From NCBI GenBank assembly GCA_045627885.1, contig JAZQOM010000060.1, forward strand, positions 1 through 26,065: 26,065 nucleotides of DNA, written 5' to 3'. Under the pieces are notes generated by a model. The model ran no database searches and was not told where the DNA came from. It saw only the letters and a list, made by a program, of their open reading frames with translations. Position 1 is the first letter of the stretch, and the number at the start of each line of letters is the position of its first letter. A program made the position numbers and the translations under genes. Positions 14,684 through 24,700 of the stretch are shown here, piece after piece. Origin of the DNA: CALCTE01 sp045627885. GTDB taxonomy: Bacteria; Bacillota; Clostridia; Oscillospirales; CAG-272.

Positions 14684-17625
14684 TATTTATCCCCCCTTCT
14701 TGCGTAGCTGTTGCCTGACACTTCAAGAATAATATCGTATTCTCTTTCGACGGTGTGCTCAATCTTGTTTTCGTCGAGGTCGATTTCTTCGGCTACTGCC
14801 TTTCCGCCTGCGCTCTTAACATAGGTTGTGCCGTACTTGCCGTCTTTGTCCTTATAGACATAAACCGTGTTTCTGTCATAGTTTACGAACATCTCGACGC
14901 CGTTTTCGTAAGTTACGCATACTGTCTTTTCTCCGATAAACTTATGGTCGATGATGTACTTGTTCTGAAGGTCTGCAACCGCTTCGTTAATCGTGTTGTA
15001 GGTCTTAATGATGTCTTCCTTCCAAATCTTGTAGTCGACCGAGAAGTACTTGCTTGTCGAAGAATCACTCTTCAACTCGTTTGTGTTCTGGTACGATACT
15101 CTGAAGAACGGAAGTGCGCCGTTTTCGATGGTCTTGAGAACGGTTCTGTTGTAGTCGGCAGCGGAGTTTATCGGTTCGCCCGTAAACTGAATGCTTCCGT
15201 GAACTACCATTCCGTAGAACGGAACTTCTTTGCTTGCATAGATGTAATGGCTGCTCTCCAAAGGTGCATTGACTATCGCGTCTGCGTACGGAAGTGCATA
15301 TTCGTTGCCTCCGTTAACGAGCACGCTGCCGGCTGCTTCCTTAACCTGTTCGAGAACTTCCGTAACATAGTGCTGAGCTTCAACTCTGTTGAGCGGATGC
15401 TTCTTGCTCTGGTCGGAGTTGAGGTCGGAGCCGAGATTGCCTACCGAGACAGCGCCGACGCCGAGCTTCGTGTACTTCTTCTCAATCTTATCCCAGATGC
15501 CGCTCATGTACTGAGGCGATATTACATCGCCGTCCCACTTCATAAAGCCCTGATACTCGTCGTCGTAATCGAGCTTGAACGCCATTCTCTTATCGACTTT
15601 TCTCGAAATCATCTTATTATAATTGAATCCGTCGAAAAGCGATGTGTAATATACATAGGTAAGCTCAACATCCGGATATATCTTTGCATTGTTTTCGGAT
15701 GCGAACTTGAGGAAGTCCTTAAGTCCGGACTTGCCGCCCGTAGCCTTGTCGAGCGAAAGCTTGGTGAAGGGCTTGGGCTTGAATGCACCGTTTGCCCACG
15801 CCTGATACTTAATGTTGACCGTTCCGACACCGGCCTCTCTGAGCTCTTTTACCATTGTCTCGAGGTCGTCATAAGTCGTGAGCTTCTTCTTGACCTTTAC
15901 GGGAACGCCGCAAACTCTTTCGGTAACTCCGATGTTACCGAAGGATTCGATAAACAGCGGAACCTTTTCGTCTGTGCTTTCGAGCTTTGTGATATCTCCC
16001 TTTTTCGTGAGGTAGTCACGGTATGCTCTTGCCATGCCGGAATACGAAGCATCCTCGTCGGAAAGCATCATAACCTTAACGGTAATGTTGCCGGTATAAC
16101 GCCTGTCGGTTACGACCGTCCACATCGAAGTACTCGATTCGCTGAACTGGTTGAGCGCATAAGAGTCGTTGGGACGCGGCACATAAGTTGCGTATGTTGT
16201 GCTGTACGGATTAACCGCGCCGCCGTGCCTTGATGTAATCGTACCTATTGCTTCGCCGTCCTCAATTATCGAGAGAACGCCGTAGCTCTTTGTTTCGGTG
16301 ACGGTCTTTGTCACAATTTCCATAATGACATTACCGTCTTCGTCAAGCATCTCGTTGCCTTCTTCGTCGAGCTTGGGAACTTTAGTCGTAATGGTCTTTG
16401 TGGAATTGTCGTTAGAAATCGTACCGAATACGGGGAGTCTCATAATCTCCTGGTTTGCACCGGTGAGGTTGTAGTATGAGTAGTCCTGACCGTAAATCTT
16501 GCCGCTCAATGTAAGCGTCTGTTTTTCAACATCCTTAAAGTCGATTATTGCACCGGAGCCGTCGGGTATGAATGTATATCCGCCTGCGCTTGCGTTGCCT
16601 GCACCGAGATAAGGAAGAATTGTTATGTTGGAAAGTCTGTAAAGCGTGCTGTCGAATCTGATACCGTTTGCGGGAACGCGGTATGTAAGTCCGTTCTCGT
16701 CGAGGTAATACTCGATTGCCACTCTGAACAGAGGGGGCGCTACATCGGTACCGGTGTAGTTTGTGAGGCTGTGGTCGTATGCCATATCCTCAAAGGTATA
16801 ATCCGTAAAGTTTGTTATCGCTTTTTCAAGCCAGTTGACAAGCTCGACCTGCGTTGCGCCGGAGTCGATGACATAAACGGGCATCTTCTCGGTTATCGGA
16901 TACTGCAGATACATAGCTCTCTTCTGACGCTCGGTAACGCCCTTTGCGGAGGGGTCTTTAAGCGAATAGAAGACAGTGTTTCCGGATTCTTGGTTATAGA
17001 ACTTGGAGAGTAAGAACTGTGCCGATTGTCCGTCGGAGGTTTCGAGGTGTTTTGCAGCCGCGTCCTTAAGAGGATTAAGGATGCACTCCTCAAATCTGTC
17101 CTTGGATATAAGTCTCGGAACGAGAACTCGTGTCTCTGTTCGTCCCATCGTGTACTCAACTCTGATACCGCCGGAAATCTTCTTTATCTTTATCTGGTTG
17201 ATGCCTGTATCGGAGTTAATCCTCATAGCGGCTTCCTCAAAGCTGTTCATCGTGGAAGAAGCGCCTGTGGATATTGTCGTGTAATCAAGAAGTATCTGCG
17301 ATAAAAGCTCGCATTTCTGCGTATCTGCAATCTGCTGACCGCACGCATCAAAGGGATTTGACCAGATTATCTGACCTGTCGCCTTATTTTGAAGAGCCAT
17401 CTCACCGGTAGTTTCTTCAATATAGAGAACGAAATTGCCGGCAGACATCTGTTCGGTCATTGTTGTAAGCTTATCTTTGCCGTTTGCGTAAGAGTTGTTG
17501 AGATACTGCTTCTTGATTTCGTCTGCGTTGTACGAATCGTTAGCGGCATTTACCGTCATCAGTGCAGACATCGCAACGGCGAGTAAAAGAGCTGTCAATG
17601 CTATAAATATTCTTTTTTTCATCAT
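14683..17625 (-). CDS. Secreted DUF5696 protein, TIM-barrel-like, possible glycan-active enzyme
   Basis: The 980-aa protein has a signal peptide (about 1-28, cleavage near VNA-AN) and no anchor, so it is exported. An N-terminal beta-rich region (about 50-550) includes the typical FVLYIEETTGEMAL strand. A barrel-like region (about 580-860) follows, with VNIKYQAWANGAF, KIYPDVELTYVYY, VSVGNLGSDLN and VLVNGGNEYALPYADAIVNA segments, whose acidic residues could be catalytic. I recognise it as DUF5696, a family commonly next to such transporters in Clostridia and Bacilli; no activity is established, and a link to glycoside hydrolase barrels is inference. A TTG at 17628 is in frame, but ATG 17625 has AAGGAG seven bases upstream. 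It overlaps the MalF-type gene downstream. Confidence 0.85.
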   Translation of the reverse strand: MMKKRIFIALTALLLAVAMSALMTVNAANDSYNADEIKKQYLNNSYANGKDKLTTMTEQMSAGNFVLYIEETTGEMALQNKATGQIIWSNPFDACGQQIADTQKCELLSQILLDYTTISTGASSTMNSFEEAAMRINSDTGINQIKIKKISGGIRVEYTMGRTETRVLVPRLISKDRFEECILNPLKDAAAKHLETSDGQSAQFLLSKFYNQESGNTVFYSLKDPSAKGVTERQKRAMYLQYPITEKMPVYVIDSGATQVELVNWLEKAITNFTDYTFEDMAYDHSLTNYTGTDVAPPLFRVAIEYYLDENGLTYRVPANGIRFDSTLYRLSNITILPYLGAGNASAGGYTFIPDGSGAIIDFKDVEKQTLTLSGKIYGQDYSYYNLTGANQEIMRLPVFGTISNDNSTKTITTKVPKLDEEGNEMLDEDGNVIMEIVTKTVTETKSYGVLSIIEDGEAIGTITSRHGGAVNPYSTTYATYVPRPNDSYALNQFSESSTSMWTVVTDRRYTGNITVKVMMLSDEDASYSGMARAYRDYLTKKGDITKLESTDEKVPLFIESFGNIGVTERVCGVPVKVKKKLTTYDDLETMVKELREAGVGTVNIKYQAWANGAFKPKPFTKLSLDKATGGKSGLKDFLKFASENNAKIYPDVELTYVYYTSLFDGFNYNKMISRKVDKRMAFKLDYDDEYQGFMKWDGDVISPQYMSGIWDKIEKKYTKLGVGAVSVGNLGSDLNSDQSKKHPLNRVEAQHYVTEVLEQVKEAAGSVLVNGGNEYALPYADAIVNAPLESSHYIYASKEVPFYGMVVHGSIQFTGEPINSAADYNRTVLKTIENGALPFFRVSYQNTNELKSDSSTSKYFSVDYKIWKEDIIKTYNTINEAVADLQNKYIIDHKFIGEKTVCVTYENGVEMFVNYDRNTVYVYKDKDGKYGTTYVKSAGGKAVAEEIDLDENKIEHTVEREYDIILEVSGNSYARRGDK

Positions 17626-17639
17626 CAATCAACTCCTTC

Positions 17640-18125
17640 CTACTGCGCTCTGAATGTTATCTCAACTATTATGTTGCTGATAAATGTGATTATCTTCGTA
17701 ATAAGTCCCGAGAACAGAACTGCCACAAACATTATGAACATCATGGCGATTATCGTTCCGACTGCGGTAAGGAAGCCCTTGCCGAATGTGTAGTCGTGCG
17801 TGGTAATCATTCCGAAGAATACTAAGATACCGAGCCATATAGCACCTATCGTAGTGACAAGCGTTACTATGGAAGATTCCTCTAATGTAACTACATTTGA
17901 AAGAATCGTGGAGAATATGAGAAGCAGCGGGTAAGGTGTGAGCGAATAGCCTGCCGCTATCAGTATATCCTTAAACTTTCCTTCGCCGTCAAACAGTGTT
18001 GTGAGGCACCAGTTGCCGATGCACCACAAGAACAGCGGGAGAAGAACCGCGACTATCTCGAGCAGAATGTTTACTCCCTTGCCTTCTGTATTGAAGAGGT
18101 AGCCTTTTGCAAGTGAGTTGAACAT
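17640..18125 (-). CDS. YIP1-family membrane domain, N-terminus cut off by an upstream TAG
   Basis: The 161 residues contain about four to five membrane helices with the YIP1-type GDGKFKDILIAAGYSLTPYPLL-like segment (here FDGEGKFKDILIAAGYSLTPY) that marks bacterial YIP1 proteins. The ATG at 18125 has no ribosome site. Reading upstream in frame gives 21 further codons (HEKRGSLRGAF...), then TAG at 18189-18191, then the C-terminus of the NHL gene ending HPFDGFWDL. In the YIP1 family, 'HPFDGFWDL-x-HEKRGS' is one continuous N-terminal motif, so the domain lacks its beginning here. Either it is read through from the NHL gene or it is not efficiently made. The gene itself ends in TAG with a second stop five codons later. 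Confidence 0.72.
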   Translation of the reverse strand: MFNSLAKGYLFNTEGKGVNILLEIVAVLLPLFLWCIGNWCLTTLFDGEGKFKDILIAAGYSLTPYPLLLIFSTILSNVVTLEESSIVTLVTTIGAIWLGILVFFGMITTHDYTFGKGFLTAVGTIIAMMFIMFVAVLFSGLITKIITFISNIIVEITFRAQ

Positions 18126-18188
18126 ATCTACGACAATCGTAAATCCGATTATCGTAAATGCTCCGCGAAGTGAGCCTCTCTTTTCGTG

Positions 18189-19835
18189 CTACAAATCCCA
18201 GAAGCCGTCAAAGGGATGTACCATAACATAGAATGCGTAAATGAGCTCTTCCCAGTACTTGCTCTTGCGTCCGTTTTTGTGAGTTGCCTTCGCGTTTGCT
18301 TTTGCCGTCCATCCGAAGAACTTGACGAGCAGAATGATTATCGCGATGACTACTATGACAATCAAGAGTAAGTATTTCTTGATGATTCCCTTTCTGTGCT
18401 GCTGGAAAGCATCCGACCAGTTTGTCGTCTCATAAGCGAATTCGAACTTATCCATAGCTTCTTCGTATTCGCCGTTTCTGAGAAGCGCTTTACCGATGCC
18501 GATGTAGGCAAGGTCGAAGTTGTTGTTCATCTTGAGCACTTCCTGCCAGTCAGCCATAGACTCATCATAGAGTCTGTCGCGCTGATGCTGGAGTGCCGTT
18601 GCAAGAAGGTCGCCGTATGTGGTTCTCGTAAATACCTGGAAGTTGTCGGCGTTCTTATCGAGAACGAGCAAGTCCGTTCCGTGGTATACAACCGCTTCGA
18701 TGCTTTGAATCGTGCCCTCTTGGTTGCCCGTGTTACCGAACGCCCAGAGCATATTGCCGTTTTCGTCATAGGTGTAGATTCTCTGACGCTTTTCATCGAC
18801 AATCGTCCATGTTCCGTCGGGGCCGAGAGTTACATCAATTATCTTCGATGTACCGTAAACCGTGTTGTACTGCGTCTCGTAATTCATTACATTGAGCTCG
18901 CCGGACGGCGGATAGAAGCCCGTACGGTACATGACATCGATACCGGAAAGGTTCAGCTTCTTGACGGGAGCGTACTTGTCGCTCGTATCCTTTCCTCTTA
19001 ACGCCGCCTGCTGTCTTGCTTCATCAATAGAGGATGTCGTAACATATACGAATCCGTCCTTGTCTATCGTGATATTGTTGAACTCGGTCGATACATATCT
19101 TTCGGATGCCGCCTGCTGTGCATCAGTCTGGAAGTATCTCCAGATGATATCAAAGGCATCTACTGTTGCTTTCTGCGCTCCGATGTAGCCCAAGAATTCG
19201 CCCTTGTCGTTCAATGTGATAATACCCATATAGGTTGTGGACGAAACTACATACATACGGCCTGCGTTATCAACCGCAAGCGCGACGGGCTTGTAGAGTG
19301 CGCCTTCTTCGATGGCGTCCGATTCGGGCTCTGCGAACTGTTCCACGAATTCGCCGTTGAGGTCGAATACGACAATACGGTAGTTATCCGTATCGGCTAC
19401 ATAGATAAGACCGCTTTCCTCTCCGCCTTTTGCAAGGTCATCGACATCGCCGTCGCATTTTACAAATACGCCCTGGCAGTTGTCGAGAGAATCGGGAACG
19501 CACTGTTCGTTGACGAATGTGCTTATCTCAAGCACTACCTCATACTTTGCGCCGTTTTTGACAATCTTGAGCACTCTGTCGTTCGTGCCGTCTACAATAT
19601 ATATATTATTGTAGTCATCGACAAACATATCGCTCGGGTTGTCAAGCGGAACCTTTAAGCCGAGGTCGGTTGAATCAATGGAATCGTAAGGTACATACGC
19701 TGCCGGTGAGTTCTGCATCTCGCCGGTATATGAATATGTGAATGTCTGATACGGAGTAAGTGCGGATACGGGGAAGCAGCATACCGTGAGTATAAGCACT
19801 ACGGCAACTATCAGAATTCTTGAAAGTTTTTTCAC
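18189..19835 (-). CDS. NHL-repeat beta-propeller / TPR membrane protein (upstream part of split gene)
   Basis: The 548-aa product has a signal peptide (about 1-26, ending VSA). NHL-type repeats follow (about 50-410), such as NPSDMFVDDYNNIYIVDGTNDRVLKI, KPVALAVDNAGRMYVVSS and VTLGPDGTWTIVDEKRQRIYTYDENG, forming a likely six-bladed extracellular propeller. A TPR pair (about 425-475, DWQEVLKMNNNFDLAYIGIG and YEEAMDKFEFAYE) precedes one membrane helix (about 487-509). A basic cytoplasmic tail ends in HPFDGFWDL and TAG. The start is GTG with AAAGGAGGG upstream. It follows its permease neighbour after 13 bases. Propellers of this kind bind ligands or proteins; a sensing or scaffold role in the transport system is inference. 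Confidence 0.88.
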   Translation of the reverse strand: MKKLSRILIVAVVLILTVCCFPVSALTPYQTFTYSYTGEMQNSPAAYVPYDSIDSTDLGLKVPLDNPSDMFVDDYNNIYIVDGTNDRVLKIVKNGAKYEVVLEISTFVNEQCVPDSLDNCQGVFVKCDGDVDDLAKGGEESGLIYVADTDNYRIVVFDLNGEFVEQFAEPESDAIEEGALYKPVALAVDNAGRMYVVSSTTYMGIITLNDKGEFLGYIGAQKATVDAFDIIWRYFQTDAQQAASERYVSTEFNNITIDKDGFVYVTTSSIDEARQQAALRGKDTSDKYAPVKKLNLSGIDVMYRTGFYPPSGELNVMNYETQYNTVYGTSKIIDVTLGPDGTWTIVDEKRQRIYTYDENGNMLWAFGNTGNQEGTIQSIEAVVYHGTDLLVLDKNADNFQVFTRTTYGDLLATALQHQRDRLYDESMADWQEVLKMNNNFDLAYIGIGKALLRNGEYEEAMDKFEFAYETTNWSDAFQQHRKGIIKKYLLLIVIVVIAIIILLVKFFGWTAKANAKATHKNGRKSKYWEELIYAFYVMVHPFDGFWDL

Positions 19836-19848
19836 TCTGCTCCCTCCT

Positions 19849-20784
19849 TTAATCCTTCATACCCGATGTGGACATCGTCTCGATAATGTTACTCTGCGTG
19901 ATGATAAATACTATACAGGGAACAAGCATCTGCACAATCAGTGCCGCTGCGCTCGCACCCGCGCGGACGATGCCGGCGGAAACAATCTGCTGTACGGCGT
20001 AGTTGAAGGTTTTGAGTTGTTCCGAATAGATGTATACGGACGCGCCCGAGTTCCAGAGTCCCTGGAACGAGAACACTATCAAGGTAAGCCATGCGGGCTT
20101 GACTGCGGGCATCGCAATCTGCCAGTAAATTCTGAATTCTCCGGCGCCGTCAATACGGGCGGCTTCAAGAATCTGGTCGGGGACATTGGTCTCCATAAAC
20201 TGCTTTATGAGGTAAAGTCCGAGTGTCGTACAGAACGCGGGAACAATTACCGAGCAAAGGTTATCAATCCAGCCCAAAGCGGAGAATGTCAAGAAGTTTG
20301 CGATTGTCGTAACAGTGGCGTGGAACATAAGTGAAAGGACTATAAGTTCAAACATCCACTTTCTGCCCGGGAACTTTATCTTTGCCATCGCGTAAGCCGC
20401 GAGTGACGAAAGAACGAGGTTTCCGAATGTACCGCAAACGGAGATGAGCACCGTGTTGAACAGGTATCTCGAGAAGGGAACCCATGATGCGCTCATCAAG
20501 CCGAAGAGGTCGCTGAAGTTGTTGAATGTCGGATTTGCAACCCAGAATCTCGGGGGGAATATCCAGAGCTCATCAAGAGGCTTGAGGGACTGGATAAAGG
20601 CGTAGTATGTAGGCAGAATCATCAGAACACCGAGGAGTCCGAGCATAATCGCCACGCCGATATTGCCGCCTAAGGAACGGTTTACTGTTCTGAATCGCTT
20701 TGAGTAATGGTCTTTTTTCTTTTTCTTCGGAACAAGCTCTGTTGCCTGAGCTTCCGAAGGCTTTTTTGCCGTCGCTGCGTTCAT
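19849..20784 (-). CDS. Sugar ABC transporter permease, MalG type (first pair)
   Basis: The 311-aa CUT1 permease has a charged cytoplasmic N-terminus (KKKKKDHYSKRF). About six helices follow, with the EAA loop ILEAARIDGAGEFRIYWQI followed by AMP, and a methionine/threonine-rich C-terminus typical of MalG partners. A GTG at 20787 is in frame. ATG 20784 is preferred because it overlaps the stop of the MalF-type gene (TGATG) and has AAGGTGG about eight bases upstream. It pairs with the preceding permease. Confidence 0.93.
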   Translation of the reverse strand: MNAATAKKPSEAQATELVPKKKKKDHYSKRFRTVNRSLGGNIGVAIMLGLLGVLMILPTYYAFIQSLKPLDELWIFPPRFWVANPTFNNFSDLFGLMSASWVPFSRYLFNTVLISVCGTFGNLVLSSLAAYAMAKIKFPGRKWMFELIVLSLMFHATVTTIANFLTFSALGWIDNLCSVIVPAFCTTLGLYLIKQFMETNVPDQILEAARIDGAGEFRIYWQIAMPAVKPAWLTLIVFSFQGLWNSGASVYIYSEQLKTFNYAVQQIVSAGIVRAGASAAALIVQMLVPCIVFIITQSNIIETMSTSGMKD

Positions 20785-21734
20785 CACTTACCCACCTTTC
20801 CCAAGACTTTTTTGATTAGGATATTGCAGCCTACCATCATTATAAAGAGGATGGTCGCTATCGCGGAAGCGTAACCTGTTTCAAAACGCTGTCCGCCGTA
20901 GTCCTCGAGGTGATGCATTATCGTCCAAGCAGTGTACTCTGTGCTCGGGAAGCCGCAGAGGGCTGTGATAACCGCACCGAAACCGAAGGACTGTGTAATG
21001 CTCATTACGGCACCGAACATAAGCTGCTCACGCATTGAAGGAAGCGTTATGTACCAGAGCTCCTGCCATCTGTTCTTAAGTCCGTCAACGGCGCCCGCCT
21101 CATAGAGGCTGCGGTCAACGCCCTGAAGACCTGCGATAAATGAAAGGAAGGTCGTGCCCAAACTCGTCCATAAAGCTACGACAATAACGAGCGGCATAAT
21201 GTAATGAGCGTCAAAGAAGAAGTTTATCGGCTCCGTGATAATACTCGTCTCCAAGAGGAGTGAGTTTACAACACCGTACTGGTCGCCCGAGAAAAGTATT
21301 GTAAATATCAGGTAGAGCTGACCGGAAATACTCGGCGAATAGAATATAAATGTAACTATCGCACGAAGCTTCGGATGCATATCATTGATAAACCATGCAA
21401 TGAAGAGCGAAATCATATACGATGCGGGACCTGTTATTGCCGCAAATATGAGCGTGTTCTTTATCGCAAGAATGAATACATCGTCGTCGAGAAGAAGTCT
21501 TGTATAGTTGTCAATGAATATCCACTTCGGGAATTCAATCATATTGAATTCCGTGAAGCTGAGTACCAGTGAAAGAATGACCGGGAATACCGTGAACACC
21601 GTAAACAGAAGCATAAACGGGAAAACCATCGCGTAACCGACTTTGTTTACCTTCATATTACGGAGGAGCAACTGCTTCTTTGTCATTTCATTGACCGGTA
21701 TGGACTTTTTTTCTTTTTTCTTTATGTCAGTCAT
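20784..21734 (-). CDS. Sugar ABC transporter permease, MalF type (first pair)
   Basis: The 316-aa CUT1 permease has a Lys-rich cytoplasmic N-terminus, first helix about 32-58, and the EAA coupling loop LYEAGAVDGLKNRWQELWYI followed by TLPS. The length is normal for the family. AGGAG lies a proper distance before the ATG. It follows the solute-binding protein gene after 33 bases, the usual order of binding protein, MalF, MalG, and is the most likely direct partner of that binding protein. Confidence 0.94.
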   Translation of the reverse strand: MTDIKKKEKKSIPVNEMTKKQLLLRNMKVNKVGYAMVFPFMLLFTVFTVFPVILSLVLSFTEFNMIEFPKWIFIDNYTRLLLDDDVFILAIKNTLIFAAITGPASYMISLFIAWFINDMHPKLRAIVTFIFYSPSISGQLYLIFTILFSGDQYGVVNSLLLETSIITEPINFFFDAHYIMPLVIVVALWTSLGTTFLSFIAGLQGVDRSLYEAGAVDGLKNRWQELWYITLPSMREQLMFGAVMSITQSFGFGAVITALCGFPSTEYTAWTIMHHLEDYGGQRFETGYASAIATILFIMMVGCNILIKKVLGKVGK

Positions 21735-21767
21735 GAAATCTGTCTCCTATCCTTTATAAATGTAAAG

Positions 21768-24700
21768 TCAGTTACCGAATCGCTTGCTGTATTCTTCAAG
21801 AGTGTAAAGGCGTCCGTCTTTTGCAAGCTTCATTCCCTCTTTCTTCGGAGAGAGTGTGCCGTCCGGATTTTCCTTAAAGTCTTCTATCGTTGCAAGCTCA
21901 AATTCGATACGCTTTCTCGTAAGCTCTGCGTTTATCTCGTCAATGTAGCTGTACATCTCGTTGACGGCATCCTTCTTGCTGTTGTAAACAGCCTGATATG
22001 CGAATGTTACATATCTTGTAATGATGTAGCCGCCGGGCATTTCGGGCTTAGCCGAAAGAGCCGCGAACTGATGCATGATGTTGTCATATTCCGTCTTCGT
22101 CCACGGCAGGGATTCGAGTGCCGCCTTGTTTGCGGTGAAGTACTTGGCACCGTCGCCCATTATGGAAACGACTTCGCTTCCGAATTCCGCCTGTGCCTCG
22201 GAGCCTGACCACCACTTGACGAATTCCCACTCCTTGGAGTAGTCGTGCTTTGCGTCCTTGCTCTTTATAATAACGGTAGCCGTAACGGTTACGGGCGATG
22301 AATAATCTATCGTGCCGTCGTCGCGCTCCGTGCCGGGAACGGAAACCATTCCCCAAAGTCCCGCTATCTCGGGAGCAAACAGAGTAAGCTCGTTGTAAAG
22401 ACCGATATCCTGAATGCCCACGGGCATCTCACCGGTTCTGAATCTGTTTGCAAAGCTGAATGAAAGCGGCAAATCGTAGAGCGTAATGAGGTCGCACATC
22501 TTCTTGAAGCAGGAGAGCGCGGTGTTGGAATCGAGGTTAATCTGCATTCCCTTAAGGTTTGTCTTTGTGCCGTCAGCGTTTATTATATCGTAATCCTTGT
22601 AGAGGTCTTCGCCCGTCTGGAATAAGAAGAGGTAAAGTCCCGTCTCACCTACCGGATATCCGATATCGAGCTTGTTTGCGAGTATTGCGGGAATCATATC
22701 GTAGAAGTCTTCCCATGTCTCGGGAATATCAAGTCCGAGCTCGAGAAGAATATCCGCTCTGTAATAGAGCATCGGGAAGTTCATCGTCATCGGCAAGCCG
22801 TAGATGTTGTCATACAGCGTCAGCGGTTTTATCGCCGCCTCGTCGTATTGCTTCAGCGCCTCGTCCAAATCTTCAAATCCGGTAAGCGGTTGCACCGCTC
22901 CTCGAATTGAATAGTTAATGACATCGGCACTCGCAAGACCTATCATGACATCGGGCCCGACACCTGCCAGAATTGAAGGCAAAAGGCTTCCGCCCGCAAC
23001 AAGCTTGAAGTTTACCGCAACTCCCGTCTTCGGAGTGAACTCGTTATCAATCATCTCTCTTATGACGGTTGCACGGTCACGGTCTACCGCGTACCAGACT
23101 TCGACGATATCGTTTTCGTCGATATCTTTCATATCACGCGTTACACCGACAGATGTATAGTCAGTAAAGAAGGACATGAAGAAGCTCTTAAGCTCAAATC
23201 CGACAGCTTCAAAGAAATTGGCATTACTCTTATAACTCTTGGGAATGCTTGTTTCTGCCGGAGTGATGAGAATGTAGTCAACCGTAAGAGGCTGCTTGCT
23301 TACGCTCTGAATCCATGTTCCGATAGTACCGACATCGCTCTTGAGTCTGTCGAGGTTTCTCGCGATGAGGTCGGTGTCGTAGCCCACTTTCTTGCACAGG
23401 TAGGCGGTTTTCTGAAGCGTAGCCGTGTTGGAGCCTGCCTGACCGACCGTTTTGGTCAGCTCATCGGCGATATCGTAGAGGTTTGCACTCTCGGCGCGAA
23501 GTCCTCTTACGACCTCGGGCAGGTTCTCAATAAACTGATAGTCGATGTACGCGTCTGGGTCTGAGCCGGTAAGCATCAGGATATCGAGGTACATCTGATT
23601 TATATGCGCGTTTGAATCCGATACTCTCGAAAGGATGGACGCCATATCGCCGAGAACTACTTCAAACGAGATGGTGTGCTTTCCTGCCGTGAGGTAGAAG
23701 TTGTACGCGTTGCCCTTCGAATCGGAAAGTGCTTCGAGCTGCCACTTTCTGCTGTAGTTAAAGCGGAGCTTTGCGGCTTCGTCAAAGGGGCAAACGCCGT
23801 CGATGAGAAGCTTTCTCGAAGTGAACAGACCTTCCATCGTGCTCTGCATATAGCGGAGAGATATATTATAGAAGCCGTCTGACGGAACTTCTATGTCGTA
23901 GCTTATCCACTGACCAATCTCCTGCCACTTGCTTGCGCCTATCGTGTTAAGTCTCGTCTCGGAGGGGTCCTGAGGCGATGTTATCGCGGAGCTTCTGTCG
24001 TTGAGCGCATATATCGACTTGTCGGATGTTGCCGTAGGATATTCAGCCTCAATATAAATTTTTCCGCTTGCGTTGTTCTGCTTTCCGCTGTTGTTCGAGG
24101 TGTATTTTTCATAGGAAATACCCTCGGGGGCGGGACCGAGCGTGAGAGACGCAAGGTAGAATTCCTCTCTTACCGCTTCAAGAGAGATGATGTGCTCTCC
24201 GGCAGTCAGATAGAAATAGAGGGGCTCTGATACATATCCGGTGGAATCCATAAAGTACTTTTCAACGAACATATCGGGAATCTGCTCTTTTGCAAGACGG
24301 ATATCGTTGCCGTTGATGTCCCACTTAAACGCAGGATAAGGAATAACCTTGTCGCCGAAAATCATCGAGACGCGGTCGATATACTTTACTATTCCGTCAT
24401 CGTCAAGGAAAATCTCATCGTCCTCGCCGTACAGCTTCTGTCCCTTTGAGTTTGTCTTCTTGGACTCGTAGCTGTTGGTTTCCTCCGTGATATAAACATC
24501 ACGCCATGCGCGTAAAAGTTCAATCGAGCGAGCTTCCGCAAAGGGAATTTCCCCGTCGATATGTACGCTTCTTTCAATAGTGGAGCTGCTTCCGATATCA
24601 GAGCCGTCGGCGTAATACTTTGCCTTGATGGCATAAAGTCCGTCGGCTTTGATGTTGAGCTTAAAAGCAACCTCTCCGTCATCGGGAAGCAATACGGCAT

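Larger units (their letters stand above)
17640..19835 (-). pseudogene. Composite: NHL-TPR-YIP1 gene interrupted by one in-frame TAG
   Basis: The NHL/TPR gene and the YIP1 gene lie in the same reading frame with no frameshift. A single TAG (18191-18189) stands between ...FWDL and HEKRGS..., in the middle of a conserved motif where Lys is usual. Without it the product would be 731 codons: signal peptide, NHL beta-propeller, TPR, one membrane helix, and a cytoplasmic linker leading into the polytopic YIP1 domain. Explanations are a recent nonsense mutation (AAG to TAG), a sequencing or assembly error, or programmed read-through or recoding. The neighbours look intact, which argues against general decay. 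Confidence 0.6.

Noticed and set aside
14755..16233. 492-codon open frame on the plus strand
   Set aside because: It lies wholly antisense to the DUF5696 gene, whose frame has signal peptide, family motifs, ribosome site and operon overlap. The antisense translation is rich in Val/Leu/Cys/Arg, with no motif and no ribosome site, so it is a shadow of codon bias.
18189..18191. Pyrrolysine or general TAG reassignment as the firm explanation
   Set aside because: No pyl genes or suppressor tRNA are in the window, and the YIP1 frame also ends in TAG. A nonsense mutation or sequence error is simpler. It is kept only as a hypothesis to test.
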